Assembly: GCF_020536995.1 (NCBI RefSeq)
Contig: NW_026273342.1
Location: forward strand, 186,501-250,500
Direction: 5' to 3'
DNA: 64,000 nucleotides
DNA from: Dreissena polymorpha
Taxonomy: Eukaryota > Mollusca > Bivalvia > Myida > Dreissenidae
The notes under the pieces are model-generated. The model worked only from the letters and a program-made list of their open reading frames with translations. It was not told where the DNA came from and did not search any database. The first letter of the stretch is position 1, and each line of letters begins with the position of its first letter. A program made the translations under genes and the position numbers. Shown here piece by piece: positions 49,162 to 61,141 of the stretch.

Positions 49162-52100
49162 TCATTTCAAATAAATCAAATAGTTGAGTTTCTGTCTGTA
49201 GATGGTGCAATTCATAGAACGGGAATAGAAGTTTCGACGGTCCATTCCACCAGCGAGACCCTTTGTACAAGGAGTTCCCCTTGTCCCCCTCCCCTTCAGT
49301 GTATGACTCAAACTGTGCCTCCGTCGGTTTCGAGTGTTACCGGGAGGCAGGAAGTTTGACTCCACTATGCGGTCGTCAAGCGGCTGCGAGACGCGGTAAT
49401 TTCCATAGCGAGCGTCGAAGTCTCCGGTGGACTCAAGAGCCTGCAATTCTGACCACTGAAATAATCAAAGCGCTGAATGCACTGAAGTTGTTCGCTATTG
49501 CACACTCATTTTTCAAAATTATCTTATAGCTTTTTAAATCGCAAGTTTGAAATGAACACAACCCTTTTGAATTTATAAAGAGTGTGGCTGAACGTACAGG
49601 TCGAGATGCGTATGCACTGTTTATCATCATACTTATGTTATACAGATAACTTCAACACAATTACAACAACATGTCTTTTATAAACGTTCTGGAAGCGTTA
49701 AAAATATTATAAAAATGGAATATTGAGAACCAGTAAATTTAAAATAAAATTTGCAATCACCATCAAATTAAATAAATATTGTGGGAATATCGAATACCTA
49801 TCACATAAAGAATATAATTTCATGAAGAAAATGTCATTTTCAAAACTTTTTGACACCATATAAAATTCCAAATTAACAATTAGAAAATTGATGAAAATGA
49901 AAATAAAATCTGCGAGCACAACTGTTCACTCACTAATGAGGTAGTCATAAAGACAGCGCTGTTGACCCGTACTTTGCTGTTTATGCATAACTTATTATCC
50001 TAGTAGTTTCACATGATGTCAACCAGCCTCTGACCTTAACATCGGTATAGAACACTCATGCACGTTTTCGACATAGCTGTTTTACTCAGCTAAATCGTCA
50101 GGGGAAGACATAATTGACTATCGATAAACACAGTTCTGCTGTCAAGATGAGAAAACAAAACACTACCGAAATAGTATTGTGTCACATTCAGAAGAAAATC
50201 GTTTAATTATATAAACACAAATGTTAGTCGTACTCGGTCAGCACGTCTGGAAATCGTTCCTGAACGCTTGAATAGGCTACTCTAATTTGCCAGTTTGCTG
50301 TATGAGCTTTTTTGAATTCGATTTTATATCGAACTGCATTTTGCTAAAATATACCATTTACAACTCGCAATGAGATTTAAAAAGACCCGCTTTATGCGAA
50401 AATGGGTCTTAGGCAACATGCGGCCATCATATATATAGCCCACTCAGCCTGCGCATTCTCAGTCTGGGTCCGTATTCACCAAACAATTCTTAGACTTAAG
50501 AATAAAGAAAATTCTTTAAATTAGAATATTCAAGAATTTCTTTAATTTTGAGTAAAACTCTGCAGTAAACATCACTATCTAGTCGTCTTTGTATAGAATA
50601 TTTTGTTTATGACATAATCACCAGTGGGGTCCTGTATATATTCTAACACTGAACACACATTTCTTGGTTCTAAGTCTATTCTTACTTCTTAAGTCTAAGA
50701 ATCGGTTGGTGAATGCGGGCCCTGGACAGGAGATATATAGTGAGACAATAACACCTTGAGTAATTTTATTGCGGACAGCAACGCATCTGACCTGATTACG
50801 CAAACACACAGGCTGGGCTTGAGCTACGCTGGCTGAAACGCCATAAGACCCATCTTCGCATGACGCGGTTAAGAAGTCGCGATCTTTAGAATATTTTTCG
50901 CAAAATATTACATGCTTTATTCTATGTATTTCCATTTCATCTTTATTAATGTTCATGAACTGACATTAAAGGGGCCTTTTCACACATTTTTTTAACTTAT
51001 TCATTAAATGCTTTATATTGATAAATGTAAACATTGGATCGTAAAAGCTCCAGTAAAAAATCAAGAAAAAAATTAAAAAAAGGAAAAGAACATTGCCCGG
51101 AGCAGGTTTCGAACCAGTGACCCCTGGAGTCCTGCCAGAGTCCTGAAGTAAAAACGCTTTAGCCTACTGAGCTATTCCGCCGAGTACACATTCTTGACGT
51201 ATTTTATACCTTATATAAGCAATCTTCGTAGTTTCACAAAATTTAACGACAAAAACAGAACTCTCCAAATTATTCAATCGTTTCGCGTTCCAACGCTTTA
51301 TAATTTTTAGGTTTTAAAATCGTCAAAAGATGCATATAATGGCTATATTAGAGCATGGTTAATGTTCAGTATTACTGTTTCCTCACAAATATCATAACTA
51401 AAACGAAAACTTACGAATCTGAAACAACTTTTTTCAATTTTGTCAATTTACCAAAGCGTGAAAAGATCCCTTTAACATGTAACTCCTCTACCCTCACACA
51501 GTCACCAATATTAGTACCAAAAATAACGTGTGTTTTTAAATTTACTTTATAAAAAGGTTGAAATTGTTGGTGTTATCAATTACTAGTCGCATATTCACTA
51601 CATGAAATATGTGTTATGCGAAAAGGGATAATTTATGTCCGATTGTCATGATTTTTTTCTCTATTAACAGCGTATTTCGTATCATTATGGAATTTAATGA
51701 AATAGAATGTATATACATATTACAATAAAACATTCTCCTTTTAAACATGTTTGAAATAATTGGTCTATTGATCACTAAGTATTGAGCTTTTCCGTTTTTC
51801 TCTCGTTGATCAGAAAAGGAATCGGCTGGGTGTGTGTATAATCCTTTTAAAATCACACACCGTATCAACAGGCTATTATTTAAAGCAAGCTATCATTGGT
51901 TGATATAATGGACAGGCGTTGTTTGTACCGGGTTGATAAGTGGGGTTTTCTTAACTCGAGCGACTTCCAGTATCAGTTGTTTGCGAACCTCAGAACAAAT
52001 CAGACCCCCCCCCCCCCCCACTCCCGCTGTACTACCCGAAATCAGTCAAGCGCTTACAAAGAGGTTACACAAAAGACGCATGATAGTGTATTGCAATCTC

Positions 52101-55100
52101 GACATCACATTGTTATTCAGCAGCCGTCTAATAATATACTCAGATTTGGAATGAACTGTGCTACGCAGAAATACCAATTGCCTGACGTAGCGGACTATTT
52201 TAATCATTCATAAACTCACTCTTCCGCGATGCGTATAACTAAAAACATTGTTTGACTCTCTATATAAGATCCTTTAAAAATTATTAAATTAAACACGATA
52301 TTCATATTATCTTTCAATTTGTAACTGGTTTGTAATTCAAGAACTGAAACAACGTTGCGAATTTTTTCTCGGAGCGTATATACGCAGTGATCAGGTGTCG
52401 GGTCATGATCAAAGCTGGCTTGCAAAACTTGCTCTTAATCTTAGTTGTTCGCAAGTGAACAACTACAAATCGATGCGCTGTTTTACTGATTGCTCATTTT
52501 CAATTAACGGGGCGAGATTGATATCGGCGGTAATAAGGGTTAGTTATGAAAGATAAAAGAAAACATGATAATTAGGATTCGCGTGAATGAGAAGATTGAT
52601 CTTAGGCCATCTTATAAAATAAATGCTGTTTAAAGAAAAAGAATAGTTTTCACAATCTGAAACAAACATTACAGAAATGTAAAACCGGTTACATATATGA
52701 GCGAGATAAGACGTGTATTTGACTGGGCCTTTGGTTTTTAAATACAGTAAGCGATTCTAGACTCAAAACTGTGAGATTACGTTATTATGTTGGCAACAAG
52801 ACTTAACATATCTCGTGGTAGTCCCGACGGAATGTTAAACTATGTTTTAATGAAACTTGAATATGTATTATTTTAGTGATTTAGTTAATTTTTTAGCAAG
52901 GCATGAACGTATTACGCCTGTAAAAGTGTATATATCAAGGGAGGATATCACACATTATCACACCCCCACCCCAAAAAAACAAAAAAAAACATACGCAGTA
53001 TCATCACTGTCACTCTATCAAATGTATACAATTATATACGCATACAACTATTTTGTCAAAAAAATCGTTAATATTCCATGAACACTCTAATGCACTGTCT
53101 GTTCTTACAATTTGGTAATAGAAAAACAAGTTAAGCCTTCAGACACGTCATATATCGGACATATTTGTGGGCTATAACACATTTAGCAACCCATACATAG
53201 ACTGAAACCCGGCTTGTGACCGGTATACGTTTTCGGATGACGATTATGATAATAGAGATCATGTTGATGATGAATACTCATCACGTGACTATGACCAACC
53301 GCCTGGTACATTGCCGGTATTGGCTCCCGGAATATAACCCTCACAAAGACTAAACCCGCCAAGTGACCGGTGTACGTTTCCGGTGACGATTGTGATAATG
53401 AAGATCATGTTGATGATGATTCTCTTGAACACTCATCACGTGACTATGACTTAGCGCCTGGTACGTAACTGGTATTGGCTCCAATAAGATAACCCATTGG
53501 ACGGACTGGAAGCACTGTGGGGTCGTTGTGCTGTCCCGATACGTGACGAACTCGCACTTCCGGTCGATGAAGGTATTAAGGCGTATTCGAGCGTTCACGG
53601 TGTTGTCTGCAGTGATCAATTAAGGTACGCTGCGATGGATGACATGGAGGATGTTTGGGGAAATTGATACATGCTTTGCTAAAAACTTTAGAATAAATTG
53701 TCGACTTATCGATATGTATCTACCAATATACATTAAATAACTTTTAACAATTGGGTGACAATATTTACATGCAGTATTAAGTCACATACGTATAGCCCTG
53801 ATTCTCGGCAGGGCGGTCAACCAGATCTGGGAGAACTCCCTCGCCTTCATTCCCCCAAACAAATTTTCGGGAACTCTCTGATAAACACGTTAGTAGTATA
53901 ATAAGTAAAAGAATATCGCATATTTTTAGGTTAGTTACTACATCAAGATATTGACATGTTGCTGTCAACGCTGTAAAAACAAGTTTCAAGTTACCAAGGA
54001 ACAACCAGTTTTTCATTAATATTTATGTCGTTTGGTAATTATAAATCACCATATCGATTTTGTCTCACTTTGATTTATATAATATCTTTAAAAGAATGCT
54101 CAATACATATATTTTAAAGCATATGTATTTTCAATATGTATACCACTCTGAATGAAAAGGATCACATCACAACCTAATGATGTGAGGATATTAATTAAAG
54201 GAAATCCACAATATTAATAATCCAATAGAGAAATCATAGCCTAAGGAAATGTTTCAAGTAAAATGTCTGTTACTTATGTGCTTACATAATGTAAAATTTG
54301 GGGTAAATAAAAGTAGATACAAATACTTAAGTATGAATTAGTAAGTACGGCTTCTATTTTATTAATAGTTTGTAAGTTTATTATTTTATAATACAATGAT
54401 ATGAGTGGGTTGAGAACACGTCATTTACCATGTTATGTATGAATCAATAAACGATGTTTGACTTGACATAACTTGGTTTGACATTTAAACATCTCTTGAT
54501 TTCATGAAAAAAATAAGACGCTTGCCTATGAAATTATGGAATCGTTCCCTACCGTGACGAAAAATGCCAACACTGCAACACCGTCTGGTTTGTTTTCGGC
54601 GTTCTCTAAGGTGCCATACTTGCTGTTAAACAACACAAAGTGGATCTGAAAATGCACGCAAGGTGATCAAATATGAGTAGTCAATCAATTAGCAGACCAT
54701 AGAATGGATATGAAATTGTAACGACCACACACCGGTAGTATAGAACAAGAGTGTTCTCAAAATAAAACCATCTTATGCATGTCACACAACAACACGTTTT
54801 ATTTCATTTGTATTAAATGAAAATTATTACATTATTCGGTCTTATTTTAATTTTACATCATATGAAAGATATGAAATATTAGATTGACATTTGAAAATGA
54901 TTTAACCAATCATTTAACAGTTTATTAAGGGCAATTTTATATTTTACTTTCGAATTCAAATTAAGTAAATACATTGATTAAAATACATTTTGATAACAAC
55001 ATGTCCTTCTCTTTCAAACGTAAAGGTTGCTTATTCAAATGTGATTCAGTGTTTGAGTGGACGTAACTGACCTCTCCATCGAAGCACCGTCCATTCACGG

Positions 55101-55128
55101 TGTGCTCGGAACCAGGCGCAGTTATTTC
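49162..55128 (-). CDS. Alpha-carbonic anhydrase, gene 2 (last five exons, 5' part not found)
   Basis: Minus-strand exons at 55,128-55,072, 54,645-54,553, 53,877-53,790, 53,606-53,455 and 49,455-49,162. The middle three have exactly the lengths and phases of their gene 1 counterparts (93, 88 and 152 bases). Family marks: APGSEHTVNG with the gate-keeping Glu; E then IHFVLFNSKYG with the third zinc His; DGVAVLAFF; STTTPQC; and YRVSQPLDDRIVESNF. A basic tail of about 60 residues (GNTRNRRRHSLSHTLKGRG and on) replaces the short end of gene 1. Two things suggest loss of function. No exon with the two other zinc His (the FHVHYG exon) or an N-terminal exon was found upstream to 57,260. The 152-base exon ends GCG|CTAAGT, where gene 1 has GCG|GTAAGT. 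It could instead be a partial or newly altered gene. Confidence 0.75.
50380..50880. mobile_element. Older palindromic repeat split by a second element
   Basis: The left part ('gcgaaaatgggtcttaggca') and right part ('cataagacccatcttcgcat') are mirror-related and flank the element at 50,465-50,723. The right part also resembles text at 44,536-44,600 just inside carbonic anhydrase intron 1. Boundaries are approximate. Confidence 0.5.
50465..50723. mobile_element. Short element with 'gtattcaccaa' inverted ends
   Basis: Left end 'gggtccgtattcaccaaaca' with 'attcttagactta'; right end 'aagtctaagaatcggttggt' with 'gaatgcgggccc', its mirror. Length about 260 bases with no coding capacity: a miniature inverted-repeat element. 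Confidence 0.8.
50966..51475. mobile_element. TTAA-flanked element carrying a tRNA-like segment (family 2), complete
   Basis: Ends are TTAA 'aggggccttttcacaca' and mirror 'gtgaaaagatccct' TTAA, total 510 bases. The middle, minus 51,190-51,090, reads as a tRNA-like unit: 'tagctcagtaggctaaagcg' (A-box type) and 'ggttcgaaacc' (B-box type), separated by an overlong loop. The element could therefore be transcribed by RNA polymerase III. The family relation to 35,289-35,660 is clear from several shared blocks on both sides of the tRNA-like part. Confidence 0.75.
51480..53195. other. Carbonic anhydrase gene 2 intron, no separate gene supported
   Basis: Lies inside the long last intron (49,456-53,454). 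A poly-C run at 52,006-52,019 and AC-rich text at 52,960-52,990 were noted. Frames such as plus 51,896-52,213 show no domain. Confidence 0.5.
53201..53497. repeat. Local tandem duplication of the 3' end of a carbonic anhydrase exon
   Basis: Two units of about 150 bases (53,201-53,345 and 53,346-53,497) share 'gaccggt.tacg', 'gatcatgttgatgatgat' and 'catcacgtgactatgac'. Each carries the end of the exon: the outer unit (minus strand) encodes VIFREPIPAMYQA and keeps a GT donor (GCG|GTTGGT). The inner unit, which is joined to the rest of the exon, encodes VILLEPIPVTYQA but has CT in place of GT. Confidence 0.8.
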
Positions 55129-55129
55129 C

Positions 55130-56380
55130 TTTAAGAAAACAACGGCACTGAAAGCATAATGTCTGTCACTGAATGCAAAATGTTATATTGAATTGATGTT
55201 TCAGTTAAAATTCATTTTTCTTTGATTGCCAATCTTTATTCGTTTAAAGCCACACACCTTGAAATAAAATACATGTAAATCAATACATAAAGATGCAATT
55301 TTTTAAAGTGTGCAAAATTTTCTTCAAATCTATAGCCTAGTTAGCAAGTAATTTATTATTTGTTTAGGTTACAAAATACTAAATAATCGTTTCATGTAGG
55401 GCTGTACTCTCTAAAAAAATATCATAGTTGACAGGAAGGCATGTTTTACACTTTTTACTATTATTCGGATGTTATCTTTCGGAGATCAATCGATATTTGA
55501 AGTTTTTTGGCGATCGCAACCGCTAACATCGTAGTACATGTTTCTGCTATTGCTTTTTATATAACCTCTAAATTGATATCCCAACATCTTTATTTACAAA
55601 AAGTTAAATGAAGGCAAATGCGTATGTGTACCTTTCAATGCTAAAATTTACATCGGCATGACACGTTAGAAAGAAAAACCTGCACTATTTATTATTTAAG
55701 TATATGTTTCTGTAGTCACATGCAAAATTGTATAGACGAAACACTATAAAATATTGAAATAATCAAATCAAATAAGTGTTGGTACAACATTAATCAATAT
55801 TGTTGAAGACCAACAAAAAATAATCTGATTTTTGAAAATGTTATTTCAAAAGGGCTGGCGAATCGCATTTATAGATATATCTCCCATGATCGCTTCATAG
55901 GTGAACGATCTTGCATTGAGAACAGTGAACACATTGGCCAGAATATACGGCATGTTAAATGTCTGAGAAAATTAAATTAATTGTGAGTCTGATAAGTTTT
56001 GTTAGTGGATTTAAATGGCCATCATGCGACATTTTGGGACACAATTAACATTTTATTATTAATTTTGAGGCCGTGTGTTGTTGTTGTTTTTCTTCAAATT
56101 ATCAGTATCTGTCTTTATTTAGGTAGAATAACCGTACATATATCTGTAATATTGTATATTAAAAATCCGATGTTTACTACTGTATTTTAAACGTTGTATA
56201 CTTAGATTTTCTTATCCGTATCGTTGTATATTTTATTCAATTTTTAAGTTGGGACATACACAGGGTTATATCTAGTCTGCATTCAGTACGAAAGAAAATT
56301 GCAGACACACAAGATTCCCCATATGATGTCATGGAAATAAACGTAATGACGTCATTGCATAAATGTATCATTTATTTAAT
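55130..56380. other. Upstream of the visible carbonic anhydrase gene 2 exons
   Basis: Searched by eye on the minus strand for the missing zinc-binding and SPVNI exons; neither was seen. AT-rich, with no other gene. Confidence 0.5.
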
Positions 56381-56389
56381 GCTTTTGCT

Positions 56390-56690
56390 TTGATGGGATA
56401 ACGCGCTTCCCTTTGCAAACAAGGTCAAATGCAAATATTAACGTGTCTTCCAAAGTTCGCCTGTGCAATCCGCCTAGGCTAATTAGAGACGACATTAAAT
56501 GGGTAAACTGAAATCTTGCAAAGAAAGGACGTCCCTTAAATAAAAAAACACCTTAAACGCGGGGATAGTTTTCCCTGATAAGCTTGTGACGTCTACACAG
56601 AATAATCTTGATTGACGCTTCACACAATAGCATTAAAACCTGTTGTTTGCCAGAGCGAGGCTTGATAATGCCAACATGGTTAAGACAAAC
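56390..56690. mobile_element. Decayed family 3 palindromic element
   Basis: Fragments 'cgcctgtgcaatccgcctag', 'gctaattagagacgacatt' and 'gacgtcccttaaat' correspond to the family at 39,193-39,455 with many changes. Confidence 0.5.
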
Positions 56691-56954
56691 CCTAACTTTA
56701 CCGTATTCATAATTCATTTCGGTTTAGCTAAGCGATTCGTATCTGTTCAACTACAATATGCTTTTTTAATTACTTAAAACGCAGTGCTATGCTTTTGTTA
56801 GTGTTTATTTGTTTAACATACATCCACAACAACAATGTGAGAAACGCCTGCAACAGTATTTCGTCGACTTCCGTAAGTTATATTATGTTGTTGAATCGTG
56901 TGTGAAGCATGATAGGTTGAAGAAAAAAATATCGTCAGTGTTCTTTCGTATTAC

Positions 56955-57013
<59 letters not shown>
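56955..57013. repeat. (TA)n microsatellite
   Basis: About 28 uninterrupted TA units. The Ile/Tyr run in the overlapping plus frame is an artefact. Confidence 0.95.
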
Positions 57014-57018
<5 letters not shown>

Positions 57019-57239
57019 ATCGTTTTTATGTCATCGGTTTTACATTACAGCTTTTACATTTAACAGTCTAGTACAATGAAATGGAAACAAACTATACAGG
57101 TCATAAAAACTAGAAACAATAACTTATAGTACAACCTTAAAACATGGGAATTTACCTCTTCTACTTAAATCAGCAAACACATTTGTATGAATTCTCAGAC
57201 GCCTATTTACAAAATTCTTTTTTTTAACAAATAATTGAG

Positions 57240-57461
57240 TACATTTATGTACTCAATTTAAAAAAAAAACAATGCACTGGTTGTTAAAGTCTTATTATTA
57301 AGTAAAGTATGTAAACACGCAGACATCTTTTTATGATCGTTACCAATTAATATTGTACTTAAATTTTAAAAAAAAACAGAACAATGCACTGGTTGTTAAA
57401 GTCTTATTATTAAGTAAAGTATGTAAACACGCAGACATCTTTTTATGATCGTTACCAATTA
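57240..57461. repeat. 111 bp direct duplication at the FkbM gene 3' end
   Basis: The block from 'aacaatgcactggttgttaa' to 'tatgatcgttaccaatta' occurs twice, at about 57,269-57,350 and 57,380-57,461, almost unchanged. The right copy includes the stop codon of the methyltransferase frame, so the last codons and 3' flank were duplicated. Confidence 0.85.
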
Positions 57462-58367
57462 GGTTCCACGATGACGTCATGCAAGAAACTTTCGTCATCG
57501 ACATTAACAATTTCTGAAGGGACACAACCTTGCTTCTGTATCATCGTTCTTAATTCGTCAAATGTTAGAGTCGACCCCATGGATTTCTTAGCCCACTCGT
57601 GCATTTCTATCACAAAGGATGTAATGATATCTTTACAAAGAGTTAATGTCTGTAACAAGTGTGGTAAGACGATGAATTCTGATCCCTCGATGTCAATTTT
57701 CATGAAAACTGCCTTTGGTTTAAGGGGCACAATCTGAGAACGAATGAAGTGCACAAAATCGAGTGTTAGGACTTTATATTATGTCATATTAATTTTGTTA
57801 TCAATGGCCGTATCCAGAATGCCAGCGCCCCAGTATATGTCGAAGTTCGTGTCCGAGTATATTGTTACAATGTCTCCCGTTCTGTTGGAAACAGCATTAT
57901 TGTAAAAAGTGACATTGAGTCCTTTACGTCGATATGATTGTTCAATGTGCTTTAAACGACCCATGTGTCGTGGATTAGCCTCAAAATCCGAATGAACACA
58001 CATTCCCACGACGGCTGGACTTCGTTATATGTCCAAACAGCTTGTCAAAGAACGGTATGATAGCCGCACCTGGGTAAAGCGATGGCTCGTACAACTTCCG
58101 TATCTGCACACCCTTGTTGCTACCCAAATCAAGGTAAACAAACTGGCAATCTTGGTTCACGTGAATCATCGGAGATTGTACCTCTTTTAGCGACCGCTGA
58201 GGGACGGTTTCAAACAATCTAAGAGACCAAACTACGAACACATACAGAACACCCACTAACGGTAGTAGTACTAATTTCGTTCTCTTCATGTTATTGTCTT
58301 CGATTTCTCCCATAGATAAACTTCTTGGTTTGCAAGCTAATTGTGAATTGTTCACTGTACGCATCAT
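57452..58367 (-). pseudogene. FkbM-type methyltransferase gene, broken
   Basis: FkbM-family proteins (Methyltransf_21) are SAM-dependent O-methyltransferases; animal members are often single-pass Golgi or membrane proteins of unknown substrate. On the minus strand, after an acceptor-like 'ttcttgacag', the first ATG is at 58,367 (MRTVNNSQLACKPRS). It is followed by a membrane anchor (KLVLLPLVGVLYVFVVWSL), the SAM-binding YLDLGSNKGVQ, then FEANPRHMGRLKHIEQ, a GAGILDTAID segment and the family mark VFMKIDIEGSEFIVLPHLL, ending VIVEPNW at 57,452. Two defects are visible: one extra T near 58,000 shifts the frame (GFGF then stop, instead of GFEANP), and an in-frame TAA at 57,779 sits before the VLTLDFVHFI block. 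It is either a recent pseudogene or a locus with base errors. Confidence 0.85.
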
Positions 58368-58369
58368 GT

Positions 58370-59148
58370 GTGGTGATCTGTCAAGAAAGAAAATAGAACA
58401 TCTGAGTCGCTCTAAATGATGTTTTAGGAAACACCTTGTTTTCAGAATATAAACAGTTCTATTTAGCATCAATTTGATTTGCATTTGCGTTTAAAATTCG
58501 AATTAGTTCTTATTCACATACATATAATCGGATAAATTGAAACAATAATTAATTTAACACATCAGTAATTCATTAACCAAATAGCTTGATATACATATAA
58601 TGATAAACAATTATGTGTAGCTAGTCAAGCTATTACTAACGACTAATATTCACATTAATTATTGGTTTATTCAACCGGGTCTTACACGTACGTATTCTCA
58701 TAATATGGTATATATTTACATTTATCGAATCTTTAACAAGGAACGGCTAACATAATTGTAAATATGATACAACCATCGCATTCAAGATGACAATTAATTA
58801 AATGCTTCAACTTCAGGGCATCGGAGTGTAGTCCCATACAAAGGTATTTGATTGCGAACTTAGTCAAGTGGCATGTGTTATGACGTCTCGAAATAGAGGC
58901 AGAGCCACGAGACCGAAACATACTCTTGAAACAGTATTCATTTTTGATTACATATATTCTCACAATTTTGTTCATGAGCATGTCAACCTTGTTTCTAGTG
59001 GTACGTGCAATGAAGTATATAATGAAGCTATTATTGGCCAAAATAACGTTGTTTTGCTAGTATGGTAATACGGGATCGGACAAAGAGCAGCAAAATTGTA
59101 TACTGTGTATGAATATTTAGTCCCGCACCATTTTACACAGGTATATCA
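58370..59148. other. Intergenic, no gene seen
   Basis: AT-rich. The frame on minus 58,733-59,041 (102 codons) and its plus-strand partner have no recognisable domain. Confidence 0.5.
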
Positions 59149-59150
59149 TT

Positions 59151-59927
59151 TTAAAGCGGGTATATACGCTTTTGTCAAATATTTATGAATTTATATAAAC
59201 TGTGTAAAAAACTTATTACATGTATATATATATTTCAATATAAATTAAAATAAAAGTTAAGAAGAACATGTGTCGAAAAATGCGAAATAAGCCAGATATT
59301 TAATTCTGAAATTGAAAACGGCTGTACAGCCGAATTCGCCAGCATGTATACCATACATGTACGAACTCTGCTTTAACTTCCGGGAAGAGGCGGAAGTCCA
59401 TAGGGGCCAAATCCGGGTTGTAAGGAGGACTTAGGCGCTGTAACGTGAAATTTGACGTAAATTCTGTTTATCAACGAAATTTTAACCAAATTTAAATTCG
59501 CGTAACGCTCATACTTATAATAAAATACACGCGTGTCGTTACTGAGGTCTCTATGGCAACGCGTTTCACACGCGCTTTGTGGAATTCATGCATTTTTAGC
59601 TTATATATAAAGTCCGTGATAATTGGTTTGTATAATATGTAAATTTCATTGACTTTTACCAGCAAACTAATAAGTTATAGCGAAAATCCACGAACTTCTA
59701 GAACACCCCTCGTAGTTTAACGGTTTATAATACAAAGACGAATGCTTCGGTTATTGTAGGAAAATATGTACGTCACTATCGGCTCGGGGCGCTAATTTGT
59801 CTTTGCTGCATATTATGAAATTCGGCTTTAATGTATAATTTTTCTTGCCTATTTTTTGTTATTGTAACATATTTTATCAATGTATTACAATTAAACACAT
59901 ATAAAAAATCGTATATACCCGCTTTAA
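59151..59927. mobile_element. Mariner-type DNA transposon relic with terminal inverted repeats
   Basis: Ends mirror each other: 'ttaaagcgggtatatacg' at the left and 'cgtatatacccgctttaa' at the right, with the next ten bases also similar, and TA at both outer edges. In the middle, minus 59,446-59,356 encodes PPYNPDLAPMDFRLFPEVKA, the conserved 'PYSPDLAP.D..LFP' block around the third catalytic Asp of mariner transposases. At 777 bases it is an internally deleted copy that cannot encode a whole transposase. Confidence 0.75.
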
Positions 59928-59929
59928 TA

Positions 59930-60190
59930 ACATGACTTTTGCCGAGCAATATATGTCCCCTACCGGCTCCACCATTGTCAGATTTTTTGTTGCCATAGCA
60001 ACCAGAAATTTTGACGTAGGAACAAAATGAAATGACGTGCATAATCTCCATATTGCCATCGGTCCATGTTTTAAGTTTCATGAAAAATATGAAGAACTTT
60101 AAAAGTTATCGCAGGATCCATAAAAGTGTGACAGACTGACGGACTCACGGACTCACGGACACACGGACGAATGGACACACAGATCTTGTT
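59930..60190. repeat. Interspersed repeat tail ending in 'gacggactcacgg'
   Basis: Contains 'tttaagtttcatgaaaaata' and then 'cagactgacggactcacgga' with further 'cggac' motifs. This is the same kind of tail as at 9190-9230 and 9560-9590. The source family was not identified. Confidence 0.45.
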
Positions 60191-60776
60191 GTTGTTTTTT
60201 ATGATAATGTTGTATGTTTAAATGTTGGTTTGCATAAATTATCATTTACGTTGACAAATAAAAAGAAGTTTGAAAAAGGAACATTATCTATCATATGTAA
60301 GTCATGTGATGATGCATACATGTCGTGCATTGGCGCCATCTCCTGCCCTTGGTACCACCTCTTCGGCATAAGCTCCATCTCTTGTAGAAAATACAAAGTC
60401 TATGAGATCTGCAGGAAGCTAATGGGTTTTGCATACAGCAGCTAGTATATGTTGAAAGCAATCGTTTGGTGTCGTAAGCGAATTAATCGGGTGGAAATTG
60501 GCTCGCCACGCAGGCGAAATACATCGATTTGTTTACAAAACTCAACATACCACAACTTATAAAGGTCTTCTCGTTTCAATATGGCTTGTTAATGTATGTT
60601 GTTATACATTTGAGGATGAATTAATCTGCGTTGAATCGCACAACATTGCCTGTATTTTTAATAATTCGAAATATGTTGAAGTAAACATATAAAACCTACT
60701 CACCCTGTAGAATTATCCGTGAAATTTCAAACATCCGGTCCTTAGCGCCACCTCGGAAGTAGAATTGGCTTAGTTA
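60190..60776. other. Intergenic, no gene seen
   Basis: Short opposing frames at 60,199-60,445 overlap on both strands and lack family motifs. Confidence 0.5.
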
Positions 60777-61006
60777 TTAACCCATTCATGCCTAGCGTCC
60801 TGAAAAAAGGACATTGCAAACAGCGTAGACCCAGATGAGACGCCGCATAATGCGGCGTCTCGTCTGGGTCTGCGCTGTTTGCTTAAATGAATTTCTTTAT
60901 GAAATATTCTAAATATAGAAATAAATATACTTGACACCCCTAATTTTGTAAATAAATTGATCCAATTTAGAAGGATGGGAGAGTCCACTGGGCATAAATG
61001 GGGTAA
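60777..61006. mobile_element. TTAA-flanked palindromic element (family 1) upstream of the FABP gene
   Basis: TTAA 'cccattcatgcctagcgtcc', a long hairpin 'gacccagatgagacgccgca' with its mirror, and 'ggcataaatggggtaa' at the right. It ends 135 bases before the FABP start codon, within the likely promoter or 5' untranslated region. Confidence 0.8.
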
Positions 61007-61141
61007 TGCATCGCAAAAACATCCGGGTTCGATGTGAAGTGTTTTGTCGCTCGCTATAGTAAGCTTCTCACAAAGTTGATGTAAAGCGAGAAGTGAACAA
61101 ACATAAACGCGACATTGTCCGAAGTATTGTCGGCAGAAAAG

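Noticed and set aside
51090-51190. Possible tRNA gene on the minus strand
   Set aside because: The spacing between A- and B-box text is too long and the segment sits inside a repeated element.
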